In this document: positions 1-5,563 of the stretch, in pieces
How positions within the stretch are numbered: the stretch's first letter is position 1
How the letters are laid out: each line of letters opens with the position of its first letter
NCBI GenBank assembly: GCA_937872125.1
Contig: CALMNY010000146.1
Location: 1-5,563, forward strand
Length of the DNA: 5,563 nt
Source of the DNA: an uncultured Candidatus Competibacteraceae bacterium
Lineage (GTDB): Bacteria > Pseudomonadota > Gammaproteobacteria > Competibacterales > Competibacteraceae
Direction: 5' to 3'
Position numbers and translations under genes: made by a program
The notes under the pieces: generated by a model
Seen by the model: the letters and a program-made list of their open reading frames with translations, nothing else
Database searches by the model: none
What the model was told of the DNA's origin: nothing

Positions 1-513
1 CTGCGCTCCCTGTCCAACGGTTTCGCGGCCAATTCACAGCGCGCCAGCCTGTCCTATGCGCAGTCGGGCATGATTGTGCGCTACATCCTCGAAACCGCCG
101 GAGGCCTCGAAAACCTGCTGCAATCCATCCAGGATGGGCAATCCATCGACCGTGCGCTGGAAACTTCGCTTGGCGTGGATACCGAGGGGCTGGACGCTGC
201 CTGGCGCACATCGCTGGGCTTTGCCGCCGCGGACGGAACCGCCCAACCGGTAGTCACACGCACGCCGCGCCCGAAGGGCACGGCCATCCCCACCCTGGTC
301 TTGTGGACGCAGGCCGCCGAGGCAGCCACAGTCACCCCCGGTCTGTCCGCCACCACTGCGCCTACCGACGCCGTGTTCACCCCATCGCCAACTCTGCCTG
401 AATCCATCCCCCAACCCGCCAGAGGCGCCGCTATTTGGCCGTTCCTTGCCATTGCCGCGGCCCTGACCGCTGCTGCCATTCTGTTCGCGGCGCGGCGCGC
501 CTCAAGGAGATAA
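1..513 (+). CDS. C-terminal part of a membrane-anchored peptidase MA-like (gluzincin) protein; 5' end outside window
   Basis: The frame is open from base 1 and gives 170 residues up to TAA at 511-513; the start lies upstream. Residues 19-73 read like the C-terminal end of peptidase MA-like metalloproteases: a Tyr-Ala-Gln-Ser helix, then an ILE..GGLENLL segment, a GQSIDRALETSLG segment and a closing LDAAW (Trp68). In that family these helices follow the zinc-binding HExxH helix, which would lie upstream and cannot be seen here. Residues 74-143 are a Pro/Thr/Ala-rich linker. Residues 144-164 form a hydrophobic helix followed by RRASRR, so by the positive-inside rule the C-terminus is cytoplasmic and the peptidase part is outside. 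The last codons overlap the ribosome binding site of the next gene, which suggests an operon. The family call rests on the tail pattern alone; the linker and membrane anchor are seen directly. Confidence 0.72.
   Translation: MRSLSNGFAANSQRASLSYAQSGMIVRYILETAGGLENLLQSIQDGQSIDRALETSLGVDTEGLDAAWRTSLGFAAADGTAQPVVTRTPRPKGTAIPTLVLWTQAAEAATVTPGLSATTAPTDAVFTPSPTLPESIPQPARGAAIWPFLAIAAALTAAAILFAARRASRR
504..510 (+). promoter_or_regulatory. Shine-Dalgarno site for the solute-binding lipoprotein gene
   Basis: AAGGAGA lies 8 nt before the ATG at 519, inside the last codons of the upstream gene and just ahead of its TAA. It is the best ribosome binding site in the window. It decides the start at 519 over the in-frame ATG at 435, which would place 28 Cys- and Arg-rich residues before the signal peptide. 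Confidence 0.85.
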
Positions 514-518
514 ACCCC

Positions 519-590
519 ATGCATACACGCCGACCTTTGCCCCCCGTGCTCGCCGTTGTGCTGATCGCGGCGCTGCTGCTTGCAGCCTGC
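519..590 (+). other. Lipoprotein signal peptide and lipobox cysteine of the solute-binding protein
   Basis: Codons 1-24 encode a short basic n-region (HTRR), a hydrophobic core (VLAVVLIAALLL) and the lipobox LAA-Cys24. This is a standard signal peptidase II site. Cleavage before Cys24 would tether the mature protein to the outer face of the cytoplasmic membrane. This assignment also supports the start codon at 519. Confidence 0.9.
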
Positions 591-2672
591 CAGCCCGCGG
601 CGCAAAAAGCCACCGAAACGCCCACCCAGGCGCCTTCGGCCACCGCTTCGCCAACCCCGGCGCCCACGGCCACCGCCACCGCCACCCCTGCGCCAACCGC
701 CACGCCGCAGCCCACGCCGCTGCCGGCCGGATACCATGCCCTGGATTGGGCTGGTTTTTCTTTTGTATCCCCCGAGAATTGGGAAATCGTCAATTCTGAT
801 TCGACTTTCATCGTGTTGCGCGACCCAAAGGACGGCAGTTTCTTCATGGTTGTGTTTGCCGAGGCTGCGGATGAGACCATCACCACCGAATTGCTGCTCG
901 ACGCGGTGGTGCAAATCTTCGAAGGCGAGTTGACGGAATACGAAGCCTCTGATCCAGTGGAGGTGAACCTGAAGGGCGCGGACAGCGCGCAAATGATCGA
1001 GATCATCCGCGGAAGCGGCTTAAAGCAGGTGACCTACCGCGTGTATGAAATCCATTCGGCCCAACGGGTCATCGTGATGGTCTTTGGCGGATCTCAGGCC
1101 ACGCTGGATGCAAAGAAGCTGACCCTGTCGCGCGTGTTCAACAGCGCGGCGGTCACCATGCCCCAGCCGTACGGGCTGGACCGCGCTGAAACGCTTTACC
1201 AGCTTGCCAGCGAGCCGGAACCGGTCAATCTCGACCCGGCCACCAGCGTGTCATCGGCTGCCGATTTCACTGGCTTGCTCTTCAGCGGGTTGGTGCGCCT
1301 GACCCCCGACATGCAAATCCAGCCCGACCTGGCTGAAAGCTGGCAGGTCAGCGGCGAAGGTGCCGTTTACACCTTTACCCTGCGCGAAGGGCTGATGTTT
1401 GCCGACGAAACGCGGCTCACCGCTCAGGACGTGGTTGACTCGTGGGAACGCGCCACCGACCCCGAATTGGATTCAACCACCGCGCGCACCTATCTGGGCG
1501 ACATCCAGGGCGTCCAGGACAAGCTGGACGGCAAGGCCGACGCCATCAGCGGGTTGAAAGTAGTCGATGAGCGCACCCTGCAGGTTACGCTTCTCGGCCC
1601 GCGGCCTTACTTCCTGGCCAAGCTGACCTATCCAACGGCAATGGTTATCGATAAGCGCCAGGTCAGCAGCGACGACGAAGACTGGGTCTGGCAGGCCAAT
1701 GCCAGCGGCCCCTTCACGATCAAAGAACACATCGAAGGCGAAGCCCTCATCTTCGAGCGCAACCCCAACTATTACCAACCCGCCGGCGTGCGCTATTTGC
1801 TCTTTTCATTCGTGTGGGGCGGTTCGCCCAAGAGCCTGTTCGAAGATGGAGAGCTGGACCTCCTGCCGGTGGGCGTGGATGACGTGCTGCAAATCAGCAA
1901 GGAAGACGATCCGCTGCACGACCGCCTGGTGAGCACGCCCAACATGTGCACCACCATGCTGCAAATCAACCTCACGCTGGCCCCCACCGACGACCTCAAG
2001 CTGCGCGAGGCGTTGGCTTTGGCCATTGATCGGGATGAATTAAACGAGGTGATGAGCAGCGGCCTGGCCATGCCTGCCGGAGCCATTCTTCCGCCCGGCA
2101 TGCCCGGTTACTCCGCCGACCTCGACGCCTACCGCTTCGATCCCGACGCGGCCAAACAGGCCCTGGAAGAATCCACCCTCGCGGGCAAGTCCGTCACGCT
2201 CAAGGTCAGCGTTTCCGGTTATGCCGGCAGCGAAAACGCGCTGGTTTCAGCGCTGACCGAGATGTGGAAAACGCACCTGGGCATCAACGTCCAGGTGGTC
2301 AACCTTGACCCCGTTGATTTCACCCGCGCGTCCCGCGAAAACCCTGCCAACGTGGTGGTTTACGGTTGGTGCGCCGATTACCCAGACCCGGAAAACTTCC
2401 TCGACCTGTTGTATCACACCGGCAGCGATTTTAACGTAGCCGCATACAGCAATGCTGAAATCGACGCATTGCTCGAGCAGGCGCGCATCGAACCGGACCC
2501 GCAGCAGCGCCTTGCGCTCTACCACCAGGTGGAGGAAACGCTGTTGAGCAGCTACGCCTCGCTGCCGCTGTTTTACAGCATTTCACATGAACTCGTCAGC
2601 CAGCGGGTCGGCAACTACCAGCCGGCGCCGGTGGGCGTTGCGCAAATGCAAAACGTGACACTCGGCAAATGA
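519..2672 (+). CDS. Family 5 extracellular solute-binding lipoprotein (OppA/DppA type) with an N-terminal PsbP/Mog1-like domain
   Basis: Encodes 717 residues. Residues 1-23 are a lipoprotein signal peptide: two Arg near the start, a hydrophobic core and lipobox LAAC with Cys24 as the lipidated residue. Residues 25-70 are a Pro/Thr/Ala linker. Residues about 74-212 form an alpha/beta domain that begins with a GFSFVSPENW strand and ends with RVIVMVFGG plus a helix; it resembles PsbP/Mog1-like domains. Residues about 220-717 are a full SBP_bac_5 domain. Signatures include LAESWQVS near 271, YTFTLREG near 284, LTAQDVVDSWER near 300, LREALALAIDRDEL near 495 and GWCADYPDPENF near 616. In E. coli/Salmonella OppA the Asp of the matching GWCAD motif contacts the peptide N-terminus, so a peptide ligand is plausible; other family 5 ligands (nickel, glycosides) remain possible. 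The protein is longer than usual for the family (about 500-600) because of the linker and extra domain. It starts 5 nt after the upstream stop. No permease or ATPase gene is in view. Confidence 0.93.
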   Translation: MHTRRPLPPVLAVVLIAALLLAACQPAAQKATETPTQAPSATASPTPAPTATATATPAPTATPQPTPLPAGYHALDWAGFSFVSPENWEIVNSDSTFIVLRDPKDGSFFMVVFAEAADETITTELLLDAVVQIFEGELTEYEASDPVEVNLKGADSAQMIEIIRGSGLKQVTYRVYEIHSAQRVIVMVFGGSQATLDAKKLTLSRVFNSAAVTMPQPYGLDRAETLYQLASEPEPVNLDPATSVSSAADFTGLLFSGLVRLTPDMQIQPDLAESWQVSGEGAVYTFTLREGLMFADETRLTAQDVVDSWERATDPELDSTTARTYLGDIQGVQDKLDGKADAISGLKVVDERTLQVTLLGPRPYFLAKLTYPTAMVIDKRQVSSDDEDWVWQANASGPFTIKEHIEGEALIFERNPNYYQPAGVRYLLFSFVWGGSPKSLFEDGELDLLPVGVDDVLQISKEDDPLHDRLVSTPNMCTTMLQINLTLAPTDDLKLREALALAIDRDELNEVMSSGLAMPAGAILPPGMPGYSADLDAYRFDPDAAKQALEESTLAGKSVTLKVSVSGYAGSENALVSALTEMWKTHLGINVQVVNLDPVDFTRASRENPANVVVYGWCADYPDPENFLDLLYHTGSDFNVAAYSNAEIDALLEQARIEPDPQQRLALYHQVEETLLSSYASLPLFYSISHELVSQRVGNYQPAPVGVAQMQNVTLGK
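591..728 (+). repeat. Low-complexity Pro/Thr/Ala linker-coding tract
   Basis: Codons 25-70 of the lipoprotein encode a run of Pro, Thr and Ala. The DNA is correspondingly repetitive, with near-tandem GCCACC and CCAACC-type units, densest around 655-720. It spaces the folded domains away from the lipid anchor. Such tracts are prone to length change by slippage, so length may differ between relatives. The long minus-strand frames over this region result from its biased composition. Confidence 0.75.
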
Positions 2673-2697
2673 CCACCCCGCACAGGATGAATGCCAC

Positions 2698-2703
2698 AGG
2701 GAG
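2698..2703 (+). promoter_or_regulatory. Shine-Dalgarno-like site for the TPR protein gene
   Basis: AGGGAG lies 4 nt before the ATG at 2708. The spacing is short but usable. No comparable site precedes the earlier in-frame ATGs at 2669 and 2687. This favours 2708 as the start, although the ATG at 2669 overlaps the previous stop as ATGA and could be used by translational coupling. Confidence 0.55.
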
Positions 2704-2707
2704 CCTC

Positions 2708-5353
2708 ATGACCGAACCCCAACCCAACCTGCCCGACGAACTTTTGCCAGAAAGCGCCCCCTTTCTCGAAGATGTTCTGCCGCCCGCCGGCGAACCGCAA
2801 CCCGAACTGGCGGATAATTTCGACGGCAACCCGCCGGAACCGGTCGTAACGCTGCCCGCAGCGGCCAGAAAACGCCTGCCGGTCTGGCTGATCGTTTTAC
2901 TGGCGGCACTGGTGCTGGCGGGCGGCGGCTTTGGCGTGCTGCGGCTGCTGGAACGCAGCGCGCTCGATCAGGCTGCCGCCCGCCTGGACGGGGGCGATTT
3001 TTCCGCCGCCGAACAAGCCGCCAGCCGCGCGCTTGCGCTCCCGTTCAAAACGCTGCAAGCGGAGCCTTCGCGCGCCTACCTGCTGCGCGGGCAGGCGCTG
3101 TTCCACCAGGGCCAACTGGACGCGGCACTGGCCGATCTGCTGGCGGCCGAGCAAACATATCCGCAGGACGTCGCGCTGCAGTCCGCGCTGGCGCAGATCT
3201 ACCTGGCCAAAGGCGAACTGGAGCAGGCCTACGCCGCCGGCGCGCTGGTAAAAGCCGCCGATGACGGCCTGGCGCTGCCCTACGCGCTGGACGCATTGAA
3301 AGCCTACCAGGCCTACCAATGGGACGATGCGCTCAGTGCCGCCAACACCGCCCTGGAACGCGGCGACGATTCGGGATTGGCGCTGCGCATCCGCGGTGCC
3401 CTGGCCTTGTGGCGGGAGGAATTCGACGCCGCGGCCGCCGCCCTGGAGCAGGCCGCCACCCTGGCCCCGCAGGATATTGAAGCGCATGCCCTGCGCGTGT
3501 ATCTCTACTCCGAACTGTCGCGCCCCGCTGAAGCCAACGCCGCTTTGGAACAGGTTACGGCGCTCTCCACTGATTCAGCCGTTTCCCTTTGGGCGCAGGG
3601 CCTGGTGAAATGGCTGCATGATGACAATCAAGCCGCCCTCGACCTGGCCCGGCGTGCCCTGGCGCTGGAAGAACGCCCTGAGTTTTACCTGCTCAGCGCC
3701 GTGGCCAACGAACTGGATTCCATTGAAGCCCGCCAGCGCGTGGAGGACGATCTGGAACAATCTCTGGCCCTGATGCCCGATTTCTACCCCGCCCTGGTGA
3801 CCCAGACCCGTTTCCGGTTGATCGAATACCAGTTGGAAGATTTTGAGGCGGTTCGGCTGAAGTTGAAGGAACTGGCGCCCTCTGCGTATTCGACGCCGAG
3901 CCTGCGCTGCCTTTATCACATGCGCCTGTACAACTTTTTCGCCGCCGAGCCGTTTTGCAAGGAAATGTTGGAACTGGCCCCCAACATCCCTGTGGCGCAT
4001 TCGCAGATGGCGATCCTGCACCTGGCGCGCTATGAATTTGATGAAGCCTGGCAGGAGATCGACACGGCGCTCAAATTAAACCCCGACAATGCGGCCACCT
4101 TGCTGGTTGCTTATTACGGCGCCGACGCCCGTGACGATGATGAAAAAGCCATGCAATACCTCGAGCAGGCGCTAAAAATCGACCCCGACTCCGCGGATAT
4201 CCTCGCCTACAAGGCCGTGCTGCTGCAGGAAACCGGGGAAAACGATGAAGCTGGCAAGGTTCTCAACCGGGCCTTCGAGATCGATCCGAATTCCATCGGC
4301 GCCCTTCAGGCGCGCATCCAGATCAGCCTGGCCAATGAGGATACCCTGACCGCGCTGAATGACGCCAATCAATTGATCAAGCTCCAACCGAAAAACCCCA
4401 ATCACTATCTTTCCCGCGCCTGGGTTTATTTAAGCAGCGGCAATTTCAACAAGGCCCGTCAGGATGCCAACACCGCGCTGGGCATGGAAGAGCGTCTTCC
4501 AGACGGCCGGGCCATGCTGGCGGCCATCTACGACCAGGAAGGCAAGATGGCCTCCGCCATTATGAACGCGGAAAAATCGTTGGACATTCTGCCCTATCAG
4601 ACCCAGGCCTACCTGGTGATGATGTCGGCCCAGGCCAAGCTGAAAAGAATGGACGAGAGCATCGCCGCCATTGAAAAAGCCAGCGCACTGGAACCGTGGA
4701 ATGACGATGTCCAGCTGGCGCTCGCCTCGGCTTACCTGCAGGCTGGCAAATTCGAGCAGGCCGTGCCGGTGCTGGAGGCGCAGCTTGAACAAAATGACGA
4801 CCTGAGTCTGGACGCGCTGGAACTGGTCGAAGCGATGCTGGCGTTTGCTAAATCAATTGCGCCGGTCGAGAACGGCATGCGCACCCAGGTGGACGACGCC
4901 AGCCAGTTCAGCATCACCACTCCCGCCGACTGGATTCCCCTCAATCCCGCGACGGCGGAAGCCGGCTCGGAAACCTTGCAATGGGCAGCCACAAAGGCCG
5001 GCCGGGAAGATTTGGCCGAGATCAAGCTGTATGTGATCGAATCGGAGGGGCTTTCGAAGGGCAGCCCCAGCCTGTTTGCCAACGCCTTCCGCCAACAGCT
5101 TGCGCAGGACCCAAGTTTTCAGTTGTTTGGCACGCAATCCTTCCGCGCGGGCAGCCTGCTCGGCGCCACCAACGACTATCAGCTTGAACAGCAGTTTGAG
5201 GACGGGTCGGTGCTCACCTTCCGGTCCAAGACATATTTCTTCCTCAAGGGCGACCGCCTGTACGTGATCGAACTGACCGCGACGCCGTACTCGTTCGAGA
5301 GGCTGATCGGCGAAGTGGATCAAATCATTTCCACCTTCCGCATCCTCGAGTAA
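2708..5353 (+). CDS. Single-pass membrane TPR-repeat protein with a C-terminal PsbP/Mog1-like domain
   Basis: Encodes 881 residues from ATG 2708 (894 if ATG 2669, overlapping the upstream TGA, is used). Residues 1-53 are a Pro-rich acidic tail with no Lys or Arg. RKR at 54-56 precedes one membrane helix at about 58-81, so the tail is predicted inside and the rest outside. Residues 85-699 form about 18 TPR-like helix pairs. Units from 428 to 699 keep an exact 34-residue period with canonical features (A..LNPDN, A..IDPDS, A..LEPWN), while the first ones are more Ala/Leu-rich and degenerate. Residues about 729-881 form an alpha/beta domain starting with FSITTPADW and ending with RLYVIELTA, a helix and IISTFRIL. 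It resembles the accessory domain of the preceding lipoprotein. TPR arrays are protein-binding scaffolds; no catalytic motif is visible. It is the last gene of the operon, with a terminator 19 nt downstream. The specific partner is unknown. Confidence 0.92.
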   Translation: MTEPQPNLPDELLPESAPFLEDVLPPAGEPQPELADNFDGNPPEPVVTLPAAARKRLPVWLIVLLAALVLAGGGFGVLRLLERSALDQAAARLDGGDFSAAEQAASRALALPFKTLQAEPSRAYLLRGQALFHQGQLDAALADLLAAEQTYPQDVALQSALAQIYLAKGELEQAYAAGALVKAADDGLALPYALDALKAYQAYQWDDALSAANTALERGDDSGLALRIRGALALWREEFDAAAAALEQAATLAPQDIEAHALRVYLYSELSRPAEANAALEQVTALSTDSAVSLWAQGLVKWLHDDNQAALDLARRALALEERPEFYLLSAVANELDSIEARQRVEDDLEQSLALMPDFYPALVTQTRFRLIEYQLEDFEAVRLKLKELAPSAYSTPSLRCLYHMRLYNFFAAEPFCKEMLELAPNIPVAHSQMAILHLARYEFDEAWQEIDTALKLNPDNAATLLVAYYGADARDDDEKAMQYLEQALKIDPDSADILAYKAVLLQETGENDEAGKVLNRAFEIDPNSIGALQARIQISLANEDTLTALNDANQLIKLQPKNPNHYLSRAWVYLSSGNFNKARQDANTALGMEERLPDGRAMLAAIYDQEGKMASAIMNAEKSLDILPYQTQAYLVMMSAQAKLKRMDESIAAIEKASALEPWNDDVQLALASAYLQAGKFEQAVPVLEAQLEQNDDLSLDALELVEAMLAFAKSIAPVENGMRTQVDDASQFSITTPADWIPLNPATAEAGSETLQWAATKAGREDLAEIKLYVIESEGLSKGSPSLFANAFRQQLAQDPSFQLFGTQSFRAGSLLGATNDYQLEQQFEDGSVLTFRSKTYFFLKGDRLYVIELTATPYSFERLIGEVDQIISTFRILE

Positions 5354-5372
5354 TCAGCGACCGAGGGGTGAC

Positions 5373-5410
5373 AAAACAGCGGCTTACTTGAAAAGGCAAG
5401 CCGCTGTTTT
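5373..5410 (+). terminator. Intrinsic terminator of the three-gene operon
   Basis: A perfect 13-bp inverted repeat (AAAACAGCGGCTT at 5373-5385 and AAGCCGCTGTTTT at 5398-5410) encloses a 12-nt loop. A small CTT/AAG pairing inside the loop could extend the stem. The right arm ends in TTTT and the left arm begins with AAAA, so the hairpin could work in both directions. It begins 19 nt after the TAA of the TPR gene. The U-run is short and lies within the stem. Confidence 0.85.
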
Positions 5411-5444
5411 GGCTACGGAAAGCATCCGATGGTGCGTCGAACTG

Positions 5445-5471
5445 AAACAAAAACCGCCTCACTGGGCGGTT
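5445..5471 (-). terminator. Intrinsic terminator for the convergent tRNA-Asn gene
   Basis: On the minus strand, arms AACCGCC (5471-5465) and GGCGGTT (5458-5452) form a perfect 7-bp GC-rich stem with a 6-nt loop. They are followed by a T-rich run reading TTTTTGTTTC. It lies 41 nt past the tRNA 3' end in the direction of tRNA transcription, the expected position for its terminator. On the plus strand no T-run follows, so it is directional. Confidence 0.8.
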
Positions 5472-5473
5472 CA

Positions 5474-5501
5474 ATCAGAAATCAGCAATCGAAAATCAGA
5501 A
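5474..5501. repeat. Imperfect 7-nt tandem repeat, four units
   Basis: Four successive heptamers read ATCAGAA, ATCAGCA, ATCGAAA and ATCAGAA. Units 1 and 4 are identical, and a 10-bp repeat AATCAGAAAT recurs at 5473-5482 and 5494-5503, 21 nt apart. The tract lies in the AT-rich spacer between the tRNA-Asn 3' end and its terminator, so it would be part of the tRNA trailer. No function can be assigned. Confidence 0.55.
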
Positions 5502-5511
5502 ATTCTTTAGG

Positions 5512-5563
5512 CTCCCCGACCAGGACTCGAACCTGGAACCTAGCGGTTAACAGCCGCCCGCTC
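5512..5563 (-). tRNA. tRNA-Asn (anticodon GTT), 3' part; 5' end outside window
   Basis: Read on the minus strand, the segment starts with the 3' half of the D stem (GAGC, 5563-5560). The anticodon stem GGCGG/CCGCT follows (5558-5554 and 5546-5542, with one G-U pair). It closes the loop CTGTTAA with anticodon GTT at 5551-5549. A 5-nt variable loop, T arm CCAGG-TTCGAGT-CCTGG and acceptor strand TCGGGGA then lead to discriminator G at 5512. GTT reads Asn codons, and G is the usual Asn discriminator. The acceptor 5' strand and most of the D arm, about 21 nt, lie beyond the window. The bases after the discriminator are CCT, so CCA is not encoded and must be added by tRNA nucleotidyltransferase. 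Confidence 0.96.

Noticed and set aside
435..518. Upstream ATG at 435 as start of the lipoprotein
   Set aside because: It would add a 28-residue Cys/Arg-rich extension overlapping the upstream gene and ahead of a clean signal peptide. The strong AAGGAGA site points to 519.
591..728. CRISPR-like or regulatory repeat array
   Set aside because: The repetition is codon-level Pro/Thr/Ala low complexity inside one reading frame, with no constant repeats and spacers.
81..1006. Long minus-strand open frames opposite the first two genes, one Gly/Val/Arg-rich
   Set aside because: They are antisense to well-supported coding sequence, and their composition simply mirrors the Pro/Thr/Ala linker. No ribosome binding site or recognisable domain is visible.
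2897..3487. Minus-strand open frame of about 196 codons, Gln/Gly/Arg-rich, opposite the TPR gene
   Set aside because: It is antisense to Ala/Leu-rich GC-rich TPR codons, which rarely create stops on the other strand. No domain is recognisable.
5411..5444. Possible promoter between the two terminators
   Set aside because: No -35/-10 pair could be supported, and no gene reads out of this short segment.
5512..5563. tRNA pseudogene or attachment-site remnant at the right edge
   Set aside because: All visible stems pair correctly with a standard anticodon loop. The missing 5' part is simply cut by the window edge, and no duplicated tRNA fragment is seen in the window.

Overview
The window looks like an ordinary chromosomal stretch from a GC-rich bacterium, most likely a member of the Chloroflexota (Anaerolineae-like). 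That guess rests on style and not on a marker gene. All three encoded proteins are membrane-anchored and face outward. Two of them carry long Pro/Thr/Ala linkers, one directly after a lipobox cysteine, and the GC-rich codon use is uniform across them.

Layout: positions 1-5353 hold three plus-strand genes packed as one apparent operon. First is the 3' end of a gene for a C-terminally anchored protein that resembles the tail of peptidase MA-like (gluzincin) metalloproteases (1-513). After a 5-nt gap comes a 717-residue lipoprotein (519-2672). It has a lipobox, a Pro/Thr linker, a PsbP/Mog1-like domain and then a complete family 5 (OppA/DppA-type) solute-binding domain. Third is an 881-residue protein (2708-5353; an alternative start at 2669 overlaps the previous stop as ATGA). 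It has an acidic cytoplasmic tail, one membrane helix, about 18 TPR-like units and a C-terminal PsbP/Mog1-like domain. No promoter is visible inside the operon, and its 5' end lies outside the window.

The operon ends at a strong intrinsic terminator (5373-5410). A convergent minus-strand tRNA-Asn(GTT) gene enters from the right edge (5512-5563, its 5' end cut off by the window) and has its own terminator (5445-5471). A short imperfect 7-nt tandem repeat lies between that terminator and the tRNA.

How the genes may work together (inference): a surface peptidase, a peptide-type binding lipoprotein and a TPR scaffold, all outside the membrane, would suit extracellular protein breakdown and peptide capture. 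The most notable point is that the second and third genes appear to share the same accessory domain, at opposite ends of otherwise unrelated proteins. No ABC permease or ATPase gene is present in the window.
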